A stretch of DNA of 64,000 nt from Cerasicoccus arenae (GTDB lineage: Bacteria; Verrucomicrobiota; Verrucomicrobiia; Opitutales; Cerasicoccaceae): positions 62,001 to 126,000 of the forward strand of contig NZ_BMXG01000009.1 of the NCBI RefSeq assembly GCF_014651635.1. The letters run 5' to 3'. Both the position numbers and the translations under genes were made by a program. Shown here piece after piece: positions 54,016 to 63,498 of this stretch. Position 1 is the first letter of the stretch; each line of letters begins with the position of its first letter. The notes under the pieces are model-generated. The model saw nothing but the letters and a program-made list of their open reading frames with translations. It did no database searches and was not told where the DNA came from.

Positions 54016-57015
54016 ATGTCCCCCCTATCTAAAATAAAAACGCGCGCTTTGCTCATCGTGATTACGATGTTCATGGCTTCTTGGCTACACGCCGAAACTG
54101 TCTATCTAGGTTCCCCGCACATACTACAATACTTCCATCAAGGTCCTTGGAATGTACAAGGTGGCGAATCCACAGTCGCCCATACATTCACCTTGCCAGA
54201 CAATGGTGGCACACAGGTGAATTTCTCATTCGAGAATGCCCTGAAAGGGGTAGATGTCACGGATCCAAATGCTCCTGACACCACAGGTGCCCTACCCGCA
54301 ACTTGGAGTCATCATGGCACCAACGGTATGGCGGCTGGTGAAGCGACGGTTGCCCGCTTCGATAGCGGCGACCAATTCTCACTCGTTGTAGACCATCAGA
54401 TTGCGATTGAGGCATTCACCATGCATGAATACCAAGGCGGTGAAGAAGTTCGCATTACCTGGACCGACGAGGGTATCGCCAAATCTCTGAATCTCATTAT
54501 GACCACCGCAAACGGTGTCATCACAATTGGAGGCAGAAGAGGCAATTACCCCCTATCCGATCCCATCATCGCTGATGCTAACACGCCGATTATATTCACA
54601 AATGTGACTCCTCCAAGCTCTGACCACTTGAGGCTCTGCAGCATCGCGTGCTCGTTGGTTCTCAATGCACCGCCTTACTACGAACCAAGTGATGACGGAT
54701 TTGTCCAAATGTTTGGCGTCAACATTGCTGGAGCTGAATTCAATTCCGGCAATTTACCAGGAACTCATGGATACAACTACTTCTATCCCAATGAGGACGA
54801 AGTGGAGTATTATCACAGCAAGGGACTGAACTTAATTCGCCTGCCCTTCAAATGGAAGCGCCTACAGAATTCACTCTATGCGCCACTAAGCACCAACGAA
54901 CTGGCTTTAATCGATGGCGTCCTTGCGCTCGCGGCAGCACGCGATATGAAGGTCATCCTCGATATGCATGACTATGGTCATTATGATGATGATGACATTA
55001 AAATCGGGAACCCTGCTCTGCCCCACAGTGCTTATGCTGACGTATGGCTGAAAATCGCAGATCACTTCAAGAATAACGATGCCATCTATGGCTACGGCTT
55101 AATGAATGAACCAGTCGGAATGGCCGCCGGAGGCGGCAACTGGCCAGTCGCTGCACAAACAGCAACGGACGCTATTCGTTCCGTGGATGCAAAAACATGG
55201 ATCATCGTTGGAGGTGAAAACTGGAGTAGCGCCACTAAATGGCGTGCATCAAACCCCAATCTCGATGTGATCGATCCATCAGACAAACTGATCTATGAAG
55301 CCCACTGCTATTTTAGCAATGCAGGAAACGATAATTACGGCTCCTGGAGTGCAGAGCAAGTCTACCCCTATGAAGCCATCCACCGCGTGGAGCCATTCGT
55401 CCAATGGCTTAAGGAACGTGACGCACGCGGTTTCGTCGGAGAATATGGTATTCCCGGAAACGAGCCGCGCTGGAACGACGTCTTGGAAAACTTTATGGAG
55501 TACCTAGGTGCTAATGGCTTGAGCGCCACATACTGGGCAGGTGGCCGCTACTGGAACAACTATTCTCTCGGTGTCCATCCCTCAAGCAACTATACGGTCG
55601 ACCGCCCACAGATGGCCGTTCTGACAAAAGACTTCGCCTACACCGTCACGCAGGAAGAGGTAGATATCGCCTATGCCAAGATCGCAGTCGCCAGCTCCAT
55701 TCAAAATAGCTCCAAGAGTGCAGACAAGGCAGTCGATGGTGATGATGCCACATTCTGGAGCAGTTCATTTGCTGACGACGAATGGATCTACGTCGACCTT
55801 GAGCAGTCCTACGGCTTCGATCGCGTCGAAATCGTTTGGGAAAATGCCTATGCCAGTGAATATCGCATTCAGGTATCCAATGACGCCGCAAGCTGGACCG
55901 ACATTTATTCGACCACCACAGGAAACGGAGGCACAGACACCCTCACTGCACTTGCTGGCAATGGTCGCTACGTTCGGCTTTACTGTGATGTCCGTGGCAC
56001 AGGCTGGGGCAATGGTGTCCGTAGTTTTAGAATATACAGCAGTGAGTCCGGTGTTCCCGTAGCAAGTAACCTAACTGGAACGGACATTGGATCTACCGGC
56101 GCAGCTGGAAATAATAGCGAGAGTGGAGACAGCTACACCATTCAAGCGAGTGGCTACGATATCTATGGCACTGCCGATAGCTTCCGCTTCCTTCATCAAA
56201 CAATGACAGGAGACGGAGAGATTACAGCTCTTGTATCGAGCTTGACCGCCACCCACAGTTGGGCCAAAGCAGGCTTGATGATGCGAGAATCTACCGATGC
56301 CAATGCAAGGAACGTCTTTGTCTTAGCAACCAACGGTACCGCAACAAACATGCAATACCGCTCGACCACCGGTGGCTCAACCGCGAACATATCTGGCACC
56401 GGAACCATCCCACACTGGCTTAGACTAAGCCGCAGCGGGGACACATTTACGGGCTATCACTCAAGTGACGGTGTCAACTGGACGACCATTGGCGCTCAAA
56501 CCATCGCTGGCATGCCTACGAACTTGGAGATTGGCCTCGCTGCCACCTCCCATAACAACAGCGTGCTAACGACTGCAGTCTTCGATAACGTCACTCTACC
56601 CGGAGACACGACACCCACTGTGCCAACAAACCTCACTGAAGGCAAAACAGCCACCGCCAGTACTGAACAAAACTCGTCACGGTCTGCCGACATGGCCGTT
56701 GATGGAGATGGTGTTACTCGGTGGAGTAGCATATATGCCGACAACGAATGGATTTACGTGGATCTCGGACAAAGCTACGACATCGACGAAGTTGTCCTTT
56801 CTTGGGAAGCAGCCTATGCTAGCGGCTATCGAATCCAAGTCTCGGATAATGCATCAACCTGGACAGACATCTATACCACGACGACCGGCAACGGCGGTAC
56901 GGATCAACTCACGAACCTCAGCGGCAACGGGCGCTACGTGCGCATTCTCTGCGAGACACGTGGGACGTCATGGGGCAACTCCCTCTATGAAATCGAAGTT
57001 TATGGCAGCCTCTAG
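54016..57015 (+). CDS. Modular secreted GH5 enzyme: GH5 - CBM32 - beta-sandwich - CBM32
   Basis: A 999-aa secreted enzyme. Signal peptide 1-26; a beta-sandwich (27-215); a GH5 barrel (about 230-540) with catalytic acid/base E365 in GYGLMNEPVG and nucleophile E476 in RGFVGEYGIP; a first F5/8-type-C (CBM32-like) domain (about 555-682); a DUF1349-like laminin-G-type sandwich (about 685-860); and a second F5/8-type-C domain (about 872-998). The two CBM32 domains are close duplicates: both contain DEWIYVDL/NEWIYVDL, WTDIY and TTTGNGGTD. A terminator follows at 57107. Gene divergent from the other GH5; likely hydrolyses a beta-glucan or mannan, with CBMs binding polymer. Confidence 0.85.
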   Translation: MSPLSKIKTRALLIVITMFMASWLHAETVYLGSPHILQYFHQGPWNVQGGESTVAHTFTLPDNGGTQVNFSFENALKGVDVTDPNAPDTTGALPATWSHHGTNGMAAGEATVARFDSGDQFSLVVDHQIAIEAFTMHEYQGGEEVRITWTDEGIAKSLNLIMTTANGVITIGGRRGNYPLSDPIIADANTPIIFTNVTPPSSDHLRLCSIACSLVLNAPPYYEPSDDGFVQMFGVNIAGAEFNSGNLPGTHGYNYFYPNEDEVEYYHSKGLNLIRLPFKWKRLQNSLYAPLSTNELALIDGVLALAAARDMKVILDMHDYGHYDDDDIKIGNPALPHSAYADVWLKIADHFKNNDAIYGYGLMNEPVGMAAGGGNWPVAAQTATDAIRSVDAKTWIIVGGENWSSATKWRASNPNLDVIDPSDKLIYEAHCYFSNAGNDNYGSWSAEQVYPYEAIHRVEPFVQWLKERDARGFVGEYGIPGNEPRWNDVLENFMEYLGANGLSATYWAGGRYWNNYSLGVHPSSNYTVDRPQMAVLTKDFAYTVTQEEVDIAYAKIAVASSIQNSSKSADKAVDGDDATFWSSSFADDEWIYVDLEQSYGFDRVEIVWENAYASEYRIQVSNDAASWTDIYSTTTGNGGTDTLTALAGNGRYVRLYCDVRGTGWGNGVRSFRIYSSESGVPVASNLTGTDIGSTGAAGNNSESGDSYTIQASGYDIYGTADSFRFLHQTMTGDGEITALVSSLTATHSWAKAGLMMRESTDANARNVFVLATNGTATNMQYRSTTGGSTANISGTGTIPHWLRLSRSGDTFTGYHSSDGVNWTTIGAQTIAGMPTNLEIGLAATSHNNSVLTTAVFDNVTLPGDTTPTVPTNLTEGKTATASTEQNSSRSADMAVDGDGVTRWSSIYADNEWIYVDLGQSYDIDEVVLSWEAAYASGYRIQVSDNASTWTDIYTTTTGNGGTDQLTNLSGNGRYVRILCETRGTSWGNSLYEIEVYGSL

Positions 57016-57106
57016 GTTACCAGAGACCATTCCGGTTGAATCCTACTGAGCGTTAATCAATGGCTGAGAGAGGCCATTGAAACGTAGAGAAACAATAGTT
57101 TATAGA

Positions 57107-57142
57107 GGGTGCACGGCTTATTTGCCGTGCACCCTTTTTTTT
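57107..57142 (+). terminator. Rho-independent terminator after the GH5 gene
   Basis: An 11-bp perfect stem GGGTGCACGGC (57107-57117) / GCCGTGCACCC (57124-57134), 6-nt loop, then eight T (57135-57142). It follows the stop by 91 nt. Confidence 0.92.
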
Positions 57143-57152
57143 CATTTTTCTT

Positions 57153-57160
57153 CCCCCCCC
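57153..57160. repeat. C8 tract after the GH5 terminator
   Basis: Eight C, 10 nt after the T run of the terminator. Another of the G/C tracts found just outside terminators. Confidence 0.9.
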
Positions 57161-57283
57161 TCCCTCCCCGCCAGAGGCGAACGCATTTAAAGCCCACGTG
57201 TACCAAGCCCAAGTTTCACATCTGCTTGACCCACGTTCTGAGCAAATGGTTTAACGGCATGAAACGCCCAACAGAGTATCGAC

Positions 57284-57317
57284 AAAAAAGCGGCTTCCTG
57301 AATTCAGGAAGCCGCTT
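57284..57317 (-). terminator. Terminator of the PEP-CTERM gene (30-nt palindrome)
   Basis: A perfect palindrome of 30 nt centred on GAATTC (57288-57317) followed, on the minus strand, by six T (57284-57289). It lies 62 nt after the stop of the gene at 57379. The stem is unusually long and loopless. Confidence 0.85.
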
Positions 57318-57378
57318 ACTAAATTATTCTTTTAGAAAAGCCAGTGACTTTCTATGAGAATCAGTAAACCGAGGTACC

Positions 57379-58404
57379 TTATTTAGTTTGACGACGACGG
57401 ATTAATCCGACGGCCAGAACTGCAAAGCCGAAGCCAATTGCATAGTGTGATGACTCGGGGATCAGCGAAATGCTCGATCCGCCAATGCCAAAATCAGCAA
57501 CTGCGAATGCGCCGGCATTCACTGCACCATCAAGTCGAATACGATCGGTGAGAAGCGATGCAGCAAGACCCGAATCCACATTCTCAAGAATCAGTTGGCC
57601 GGAACTACCGGTTAGGAAGTTCAGATAGCCGTCAGCACCTGCAGTGATCCCATTGTCCGTCGTGCCGGAAATGGTTATGGTGCCAGCAGTGAAATTAATC
57701 GTGCTTGCCGCCGCGAGACTTAACAGCGTCGCACTGACGTCGCTACCAGAAATCGTTAAGTCAGCCCCTGCTTGTTGGAGCTGACCAGTGATATCCACCG
57801 AACCGCCACTAAAGGTCAGTATGCCAGCTGTAGGGGCATAGGTTTGACTGAAATTAACCGTGCCACCTTCAATCTGAAAATTGCCCAAGGACTCGATAAA
57901 AGCTGCTGTGATGTTGAGCTCACCCGAGCTTACTTTTATCGTTCCTGGAGCTCTCAGGTTAATGGCATTAGTCGTAACCGTACCACCATTGACATGAAAC
58001 AGCGTATTTCGATTGAAATCTCCTATCATCATTCTCGCAGAAGTTCCTGCATTGAAGCTACTACCCGAGTTGAAAATAAGAGTTGCGTCGCCGACCGTGT
58101 TGGTTCCGAACTTCATCCAATTGTTTCCAGTCGCTTGAATGAAGCTACCGCCATTCATGGTATATGTGGCACCACCACCAACAAGAAAATCCCCACCCGG
58201 AGTATAGACGACATCGCCAGAGTCGATAGTCACGCTGGTGCCCGATGTGGAGGTAGGAACGCCCGATGGGCTCCAGTTTCCAGCAGTTTGATAGCTGGTG
58301 TCAATGGCACCTGTCCAAACAGCTTGACCAAAAGCAGAGCTCGAACAAGCCACGCCTGCGACAAGGCATGCGATGGCTGGGGGGATAGAAGACTTTATTT
58401 TCAT
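57379..58404 (-). CDS. PEP-CTERM secreted beta-repeat protein (autotransporter-associated type)
   Basis: A 341-aa exported protein: signal peptide (SSSAFGQA), then repeated beta-coil segments characteristic of autotransporter-associated beta-strand proteins (AVWTGAIDTSYQTAGNWSPSGVPTS, GGSFIQATGNNWMKFGTNTV, GGTVTTNAINLRAPGTIKVSSGELNITA). It ends IPESSHYAIGFGFAVLAVGLIRRRQ, the Opitutae variant of the PEP-CTERM sorting tail. Probably surface-exposed via exosortase. The GCAA-N4-TTGC element at 58523 is 119-130 nt upstream. Confidence 0.8.
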   Translation of the reverse strand: MKIKSSIPPAIACLVAGVACSSSAFGQAVWTGAIDTSYQTAGNWSPSGVPTSTSGTSVTIDSGDVVYTPGGDFLVGGGATYTMNGGSFIQATGNNWMKFGTNTVGDATLIFNSGSSFNAGTSARMMIGDFNRNTLFHVNGGTVTTNAINLRAPGTIKVSSGELNITAAFIESLGNFQIEGGTVNFSQTYAPTAGILTFSGGSVDITGQLQQAGADLTISGSDVSATLLSLAAASTINFTAGTITISGTTDNGITAGADGYLNFLTGSSGQLILENVDSGLAASLLTDRIRLDGAVNAGAFAVADFGIGGSSISLIPESSHYAIGFGFAVLAVGLIRRRQTK

Positions 58405-58522
58405 GTAATTTTGGGGGTTATGGGATGTATCGTCGATTTAAACTAGCATTCAGTATAAATAAGCTAACTGAATTGTCAAAAAAACTATAAAACCACAGTT
58501 CGCAACGCAATAGGTCTGTCAT

Positions 58523-58534
58523 GCAATTGATTGC
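58523..58534 (-). promoter_or_regulatory. GCAATTGATTGC palindrome upstream of the PEP-CTERM gene
   Basis: Embedded in the longer inverted repeat ATGCAATTGATTGCAT (58521-58536), 119-130 nt upstream of the 58404 start. Complement of the 53772 site. Confidence 0.6.
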
Positions 58535-58591
58535 ATCGAGATACATTTACAGTGTTTTTCAAATGCAGTTTGTGCTACTGCGAGCAAATGA

Positions 58592-59722
58592 TCAGCTTGT
58601 CCGCGCGATCAGTCCATCGACAAGAGTCAGAGCAATGTCCACTCGGTCGTGCACCGTGGTAGTATAGCAGATATAGCGATCATCGAAACAGAATTGCGGA
58701 TGCGGATGCAGGTGGCCGCACTGGGTAAGGTCTCCCCGAAGCGGACCGCGGTTTACTATTTCAATTTCCTTTCCGGTCACCGTGTTCTGGAAAATGACAT
58801 GACAATCCGGCGTACCCGGATGGTCCATCCGGTCGGCCACAAGATAACGATTCGTGCGGTCAGAATGTGCATGCGAAAGCGCACCAGGCCAAATGAGAGT
58901 CTCTTCTCGACTTACCACATCTACTTTTTTAACACCAACACCATAATGCAAATACCAGATATGCCGCCCATCGGCAGACCACCATTCATGCCCGCTATGG
59001 CTGACGGGCGTGCGAAGGAGTGGTTCCGCTTGTTCACCACGGCGAATTAACCAAATGCGGTGATATGGAAGTTCGTGGTCGAATGGTTCGTGGTCCTGCC
59101 AATATTCGTGGGCAAATAATTGAAGATCAGAATCGTGGGGACTGAAGCAACCATGGTCATAGTATTCTCCCTCATACTTGTTCCAAAGCTCAAAGGGAGA
59201 TCCATCTAGCGGCAGTGCTCCGATGTAGCAAATTGGTGTGCCGTCGCGCTGAATAAAGCGAGCATCCACGTTCAAGTTTCGGCGATCTGCTGAAAATGTT
59301 GGGTGGGTTGCGAGTAACGCCAGTCGGCCAGTTGCCAGTTCAGACGGAAAGCTGTTTACCAACTCTGCACAGTCGTTCGCACCGGTGCCACGCTTCCATA
59401 TGTCGAGGTGATTGCTCCAGTAAGCTTCACCCGTGGTTTGATCGACCATAGCTGATTCAGCGGGAAACTGAGTTTCCGGAAACACTCGAACTTGCTCTTC
59501 ATGAAAATCAACGACGCCCAGCACCTGCTGCGAATGCCTCCCTCCTGGCGGTGGAAATCCGCAGCGCAGCCAGAGGAAGCGCCCGTCGCTACTAAAGCTT
59601 GGGTGCGTATAATAGAACGACTGTTGTACCGGCGCAGGGCGCTCCGTCAGAATAAAGCTCTCAACCCCATTGGCTGGGTTCTCCCAAGATGTAAAAAGCT
59701 TCGAGGTCTCAGGTGTGGTCAT
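58592..59722 (-). CDS. Oligogalacturonate lyase-like (PL22-type) beta-propeller protein
   Basis: A 376-aa beta-propeller protein resembling oligogalacturonate lyase (PL22): repeated blade motifs (THPSFSSDGRFLWLR, HPTFSADRRNLNVDARF, HEWWSADGRHIWYLHYG), and a His-rich putative metal site GHLHPHPQFCFDDRYICYT near the C-terminus, similar in spacing to the Mn-binding histidines of PL22. No signal peptide, so it is cytoplasmic, as expected for degradation of imported oligomers. Distinct substrate in this host possible. Confidence 0.65.
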   Translation of the reverse strand: MTTPETSKLFTSWENPANGVESFILTERPAPVQQSFYYTHPSFSSDGRFLWLRCGFPPPGGRHSQQVLGVVDFHEEQVRVFPETQFPAESAMVDQTTGEAYWSNHLDIWKRGTGANDCAELVNSFPSELATGRLALLATHPTFSADRRNLNVDARFIQRDGTPICYIGALPLDGSPFELWNKYEGEYYDHGCFSPHDSDLQLFAHEYWQDHEPFDHELPYHRIWLIRRGEQAEPLLRTPVSHSGHEWWSADGRHIWYLHYGVGVKKVDVVSREETLIWPGALSHAHSDRTNRYLVADRMDHPGTPDCHVIFQNTVTGKEIEIVNRGPLRGDLTQCGHLHPHPQFCFDDRYICYTTTVHDRVDIALTLVDGLIARTS

Positions 59723-59809
59723 TCAATATAAGTTAAAAACCACTGAGGAATTTTCAACCGCTATCACAATCAATAGGTTGCGGTGGGCCAGCTTACGTAA
59801 CGCCGTCAC

Positions 59810-59847
59810 GGGGGGGGGCATTGCCCTCAAATCCTGAGAGCAATGCC
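59810..59847 (-). terminator. Terminator-like hairpin followed by C tract instead of T run
   Basis: On the minus strand GGCATTGCTCTC / GAGGGCAATGCC (59836-59847 / 59817-59828) forms a 12-bp stem with one G-T pair and a 7-nt loop, beginning 9 nt after the stop at 59857. It is followed directly by seven C where a T run is expected; the G9 tract (59810-59818, plus strand) overlaps the stem end. Intrinsic termination would be weak; it may be an mRNA-stabilising hairpin. Confidence 0.6.
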
Positions 59848-59856
59848 AAATCTCTA

Positions 59857-62800
59857 TTATTGCACCGGCAAAAGTTCCAAGTAAACTGACTCTCCATACA
59901 ACTGTACTTGATTATCAATAATCAGTGGTGTCGGTACAGTGACATTGGCCGACTCCTTGTAGCTCATCCACATGCGAGTGTTCCAAGTCGGCTCATAAGC
60001 AGTAACACCACTCACATCGACCTGAGCACTGCCTTTTAAATAAACTTGAGACATCCCATTATCCCACGCACTAATATCATTCAGAACCGCAGAGCAATTC
60101 GTCAACCATAGTCCCCATCCCAAATTATTAAAAACATCAACATTGCTTGCAACCATCTCACTGGCACCAACATTCCCAATTCCATTATCATTTTCGTAAA
60201 AGGCAGCCGTATGGATTTCACATGACATATTGTCGTGCGCTGAAAAACCTTCATCTGCATTTTGAAATGCTTCAACATATTCAAAAACAAGCCCTTCGCC
60301 GGAGCCATGCAGATTAAAACCGTCATTGGTCGCACCACTCGCTCGAATATTACGATAGATATGATGAGAGGCATTCTGAATTCGAACAGCGAAATATCGC
60401 GTTGAGATTTCCCACCCATGTCGGCTGACCCCGGGCAAAAGCTCCAGTTGGCTATTCCCTTCTGTGAGAAGTGCGTATTTTGTAAACTGGCCGTTATTAG
60501 CATCCTGAAGCAACCTCTCGCCTTGAAAACGAATGACAAACGGGAACGGCACGTTGATATCGCACACATATTTGCCACCTTCGATTCTAAAATCATCCAG
60601 TGGCTCGAAGCCAGTAATCGTTTCATCGTTCCCCTCAACGACAATCGGCTTTCCGAGTAACCCCGATTTATTGACATAAAGCGGTTCGCGGTAAGGGCCA
60701 CTGCCTGGGGCTATGTTAATCACATCACCTGGCAGTGCATCTGCAACCGCCGACGAGAGGCTTGCATAAATGCTTCCGCCACGTTGGTCCACTTTGAGCA
60801 TCCGTGGAGCGACTCCCCCACTGCCCCCCTGCGACATCTCGATGCCCGACAGAATAAAGTTGATCGGGCGACCGTACTTCCACTCATTCAAGGAATTACC
60901 GGGAGACTGAATACCCTTCCCACCAGAATAAGCGTCTACAGCAGAACCGACATTCAGCACGATTGAGCGTCCTGAAAACCCTGACTTCACAAACTCGATT
61001 GTGAAACAGTAATTCCCCACTCCCAAATTCAGTTCCGGAAACTCCAAGCACAGCCACTGATTACTGTGAATATTGCTTCCTTCAGGAATCACTCCGTAGT
61101 AAGTGGCAATCTCCTCGCGAGGCTCAGGGCTACCCTGACTGCACCGCGAAAAGGTTAAACGCAACGGGCATGCTAGATCTGAATTACTAGTAGAAGAATT
61201 AATTTCCAAGGCCAACTGCGTTGCAGTCAAAGCATTTTCCACTTGAAACTGCTGTCCCAAAGCACGCCGCCCATCGCCCTCGATCCAGTAGAAACGCAGC
61301 CCATTTGTATCTGCGGGGTTCACATAAGCAATGTCTTCGCTGATATTTGGCTTTCCGGAAGTCACACTGACCTCAAGCATGTCCTCTAGTTCCGTGATCG
61401 CATTACTCTCAATAATGGCATCTGACTGAATGACCGCGATAGGCTGCCCAAAGCCCAATCCATAGGAACTACCGGCAGTGGAGGAATCAATCGAATTAAC
61501 GTCAGAGATATTGTTATCGCGAATGATCACATCCTTACTCGCGACAATACTGATCGCATCGATTGCGCATTTTTGAATCACATTTCCTTCGATCAAGATA
61601 TTCTCATTTCCCTTGAAATACTGCGTCTGTTCTCCATCCGGTATAACACGGGCATAAAGAGAAATCGCTCCGAGAGTATAGCTGTTAACCGAAAAAACAT
61701 CAGCCCCCTGCCCCACATTCGAAATCTCGTTGTTCTTAATCGTCAAATCATGAACCCAGCCCGCTTCTTTCCAGTATGCGAATTCGGGACCCGCGCTAAT
61801 TGCTACACCCTTCAATCGCTCAAAACGATTATTTTCAACCACACCATTGCCGGCCATTAAGCGAAGCCCCCGTGCACGATGGTCATGGAAATAAGAATTC
61901 TCAATCACGTATCCAGAAGCAGCGCTCGCAAAAAACTCACAAAAAGCACCCTCGGCAGGGACATTCAAAACCGGTTCTTCAAACCGTATTCGAAAGAAGG
62001 TTGCATTGGTAAACGTCTGAAAGCTGGGCCAGATCTCATGAGCCACAGAAAACCAATCCTCAACCGACCCAGCAACCTGCTCAATACTCTCAATTACCGC
62101 AGTTTCTACCAATTGGAAATTCGGCTCTAAGATAAAACGAGCTTCATCCCCAGGACGTAGCACTTGATCAAATACTTGACCACCATATGGACGCATTGAA
62201 AGACATGTCCTTGAATCTTCCCACTCTAGAACAGGCAGCACGACTCCATGGAGATTCACCCCGTCATCGCCCATGTAGGCAAACTCGCACCCACTAATGA
62301 TCGGCCCAATTCGCGTGTATGCTGCATTAAATCCGTCCGCAGAAGTGGACAGCAGTCGAGCTTCAGTTGCCCCATCAGGAATCGGGCCGGGAACCACTCG
62401 CAAGCGTTCGTAAATGCCAGCATCTTCTGCAAACCGAACCAAGATGCCTACGCCAGGGGAGGCATGAAGCGTGCAATCCTCTAAAACCAACCCCTCTGTT
62501 CGGTCTTTTATCATCACCCCTGCAACAGATCTAATATTGAAAGCGACTCGATCGCCAACTTCCACATGGTTAAACCCAGCGTCAGATGATCGAAAATGAA
62601 CTCTACCATGCCGTTCATCCAAGGCCTCAAAGTCCTCTAGGTAGTAGTCAGGAGCGCCCACTTTCCACCGGTGATCCGTTTCCTCAAAGAGATTCATTCG
62701 CTTAACAAGGTAATCCGCAGTCAGGTCTGGATAACCGGTATGTATGGTGACATCAGCAGTCCGGTTCACGCTATTGACCGCAGTGATACTCCCTTGAGTA

Positions 62801-63117
62801 AATGGCAACGGATCATAGTCGATTGTCAGACCTCGTATCGTCAGGTTTCTACAGTTCTTAATGACCAGTGCACTTGCCTTTGGGTTCGTCGCAATAAGAG
62901 AAACGCCATGCGCATTAATTGTCACATCAGTCAGATCCTCAAGCAAAAGTCCATCAGTCGGAAGTTCATAACGACCCGGCGTTAAATCCACAACAGACGC
63001 CTGGGCGGGCGGAATTGATTGTAAAACAAGAAGTGCATCTGAAGGTTCACTACCTTGCACGAACTGGCCAGCCACTGCTGCCAAGATTATAGAAACGTAG
63101 AAGCGCGTGTTATTCAT
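59857..63117 (-). CDS. Two-module secreted right-handed beta-helix protein
   Basis: A 1086-aa exported protein (signal peptide ending FVQGSEP). Module 1 (about residues 40-580) is a parallel beta-helix with coils such as LVIKNCRNLTIRGLTIDYDPLPFTQGSI, GCEFAYMGDDGVNLHGV and FDVIIRDNNISD-type turns. The GDDGVNLHG loop resembles GH110-type alpha-1,3-galactosidases, but the family is uncertain. Residues about 620-750 are a beta-sandwich (FCFTIEFVKSGFSGRSIVLNVG). Module 2 (about 760-1070) is a second beta-helix starting VDQRGGSIYASLSSAVADALPGDVINIAPG. A G10 tract lies 14 nt upstream of its ATG. Glycan-cleaving role inferred from fold and neighbours. Confidence 0.65.
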   Translation of the reverse strand: MNNTRFYVSIILAAVAGQFVQGSEPSDALLVLQSIPPAQASVVDLTPGRYELPTDGLLLEDLTDVTINAHGVSLIATNPKASALVIKNCRNLTIRGLTIDYDPLPFTQGSITAVNSVNRTADVTIHTGYPDLTADYLVKRMNLFEETDHRWKVGAPDYYLEDFEALDERHGRVHFRSSDAGFNHVEVGDRVAFNIRSVAGVMIKDRTEGLVLEDCTLHASPGVGILVRFAEDAGIYERLRVVPGPIPDGATEARLLSTSADGFNAAYTRIGPIISGCEFAYMGDDGVNLHGVVLPVLEWEDSRTCLSMRPYGGQVFDQVLRPGDEARFILEPNFQLVETAVIESIEQVAGSVEDWFSVAHEIWPSFQTFTNATFFRIRFEEPVLNVPAEGAFCEFFASAASGYVIENSYFHDHRARGLRLMAGNGVVENNRFERLKGVAISAGPEFAYWKEAGWVHDLTIKNNEISNVGQGADVFSVNSYTLGAISLYARVIPDGEQTQYFKGNENILIEGNVIQKCAIDAISIVASKDVIIRDNNISDVNSIDSSTAGSSYGLGFGQPIAVIQSDAIIESNAITELEDMLEVSVTSGKPNISEDIAYVNPADTNGLRFYWIEGDGRRALGQQFQVENALTATQLALEINSSTSNSDLACPLRLTFSRCSQGSPEPREEIATYYGVIPEGSNIHSNQWLCLEFPELNLGVGNYCFTIEFVKSGFSGRSIVLNVGSAVDAYSGGKGIQSPGNSLNEWKYGRPINFILSGIEMSQGGSGGVAPRMLKVDQRGGSIYASLSSAVADALPGDVINIAPGSGPYREPLYVNKSGLLGKPIVVEGNDETITGFEPLDDFRIEGGKYVCDINVPFPFVIRFQGERLLQDANNGQFTKYALLTEGNSQLELLPGVSRHGWEISTRYFAVRIQNASHHIYRNIRASGATNDGFNLHGSGEGLVFEYVEAFQNADEGFSAHDNMSCEIHTAAFYENDNGIGNVGASEMVASNVDVFNNLGWGLWLTNCSAVLNDISAWDNGMSQVYLKGSAQVDVSGVTAYEPTWNTRMWMSYKESANVTVPTPLIIDNQVQLYGESVYLELLPVQ

Positions 63118-63498
63118 AGGGGTATTTTTAGGGGGGGGGGAGGGAAATCGAAAAAGTTTAAAGCGATGCCTTTAACTTCTCCGATCAAGCAAAACGTAAT
63201 GAGATAAAGCCCAATACGTATTAGGTGAATATTGACACTTCAAACTCCTTTGCAAGAATAATCGTAAACATCCGAGTTGCGTCCCGTCTTAACTCGGTGA
63301 TTCATACGCATGTCGCAACGGGATCTACATCCATGGCTTAGTCGCCCTTAAGAAGGGCAGACTAAAATTACTTGGCCATTATTAAATAACTTTTCTTCTG
63401 CAGATACGTGATGAGTATTGAATATACTGGCCTGATATGAAAATCCTTAAACGCCCACAACTAAAGAATCAAAATCAATAGCGTCTGCTTAGCTTTTT
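63118..63498. other. 381-nt divergent region before the alpha-mannosidase
   Basis: Holds a G10 tract (63131-63140), a 6-bp inverted repeat GCCCTT-AAG-AAGGGC (63344-63358), and a GTTGCG ... CGCAAC pair (about 63275-63318) that are half-site variants of the GCAA/TTGC elements. No gene fits; the minus-strand frame at 63475-63678 lies over the alpha-mannosidase start and is a shadow. Confidence 0.6.
63131..63140 (-). repeat. G10 tract just upstream of the beta-helix gene
   Basis: Ten G on the plus strand (C10 on the sense strand), 14-23 nt before ATG 63117, the position of the leader or promoter-proximal region. No Shine-Dalgarno is seen between tract and start. Confidence 0.9.

Larger units (their letters stand above)
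57016..57378. other. 363-nt convergent region between GH5 and PEP-CTERM gene
   Basis: The two genes converge here. It holds a plus-strand terminator, a C8 tract (57153-57160), Pro/Leu-like low-complexity sequence and a minus-strand terminator built on a 30-nt perfect palindrome. An ORF of 82 codons (57109-57357) overlaps both hairpins and was rejected. Confidence 0.75.

Noticed and set aside
53813-54037. 74-codon plus-strand ORF before the GH5 gene
   Set aside because: Low-complexity Leu/Pro/Ser composition with no domain; it overlaps the GH5 start in another frame.
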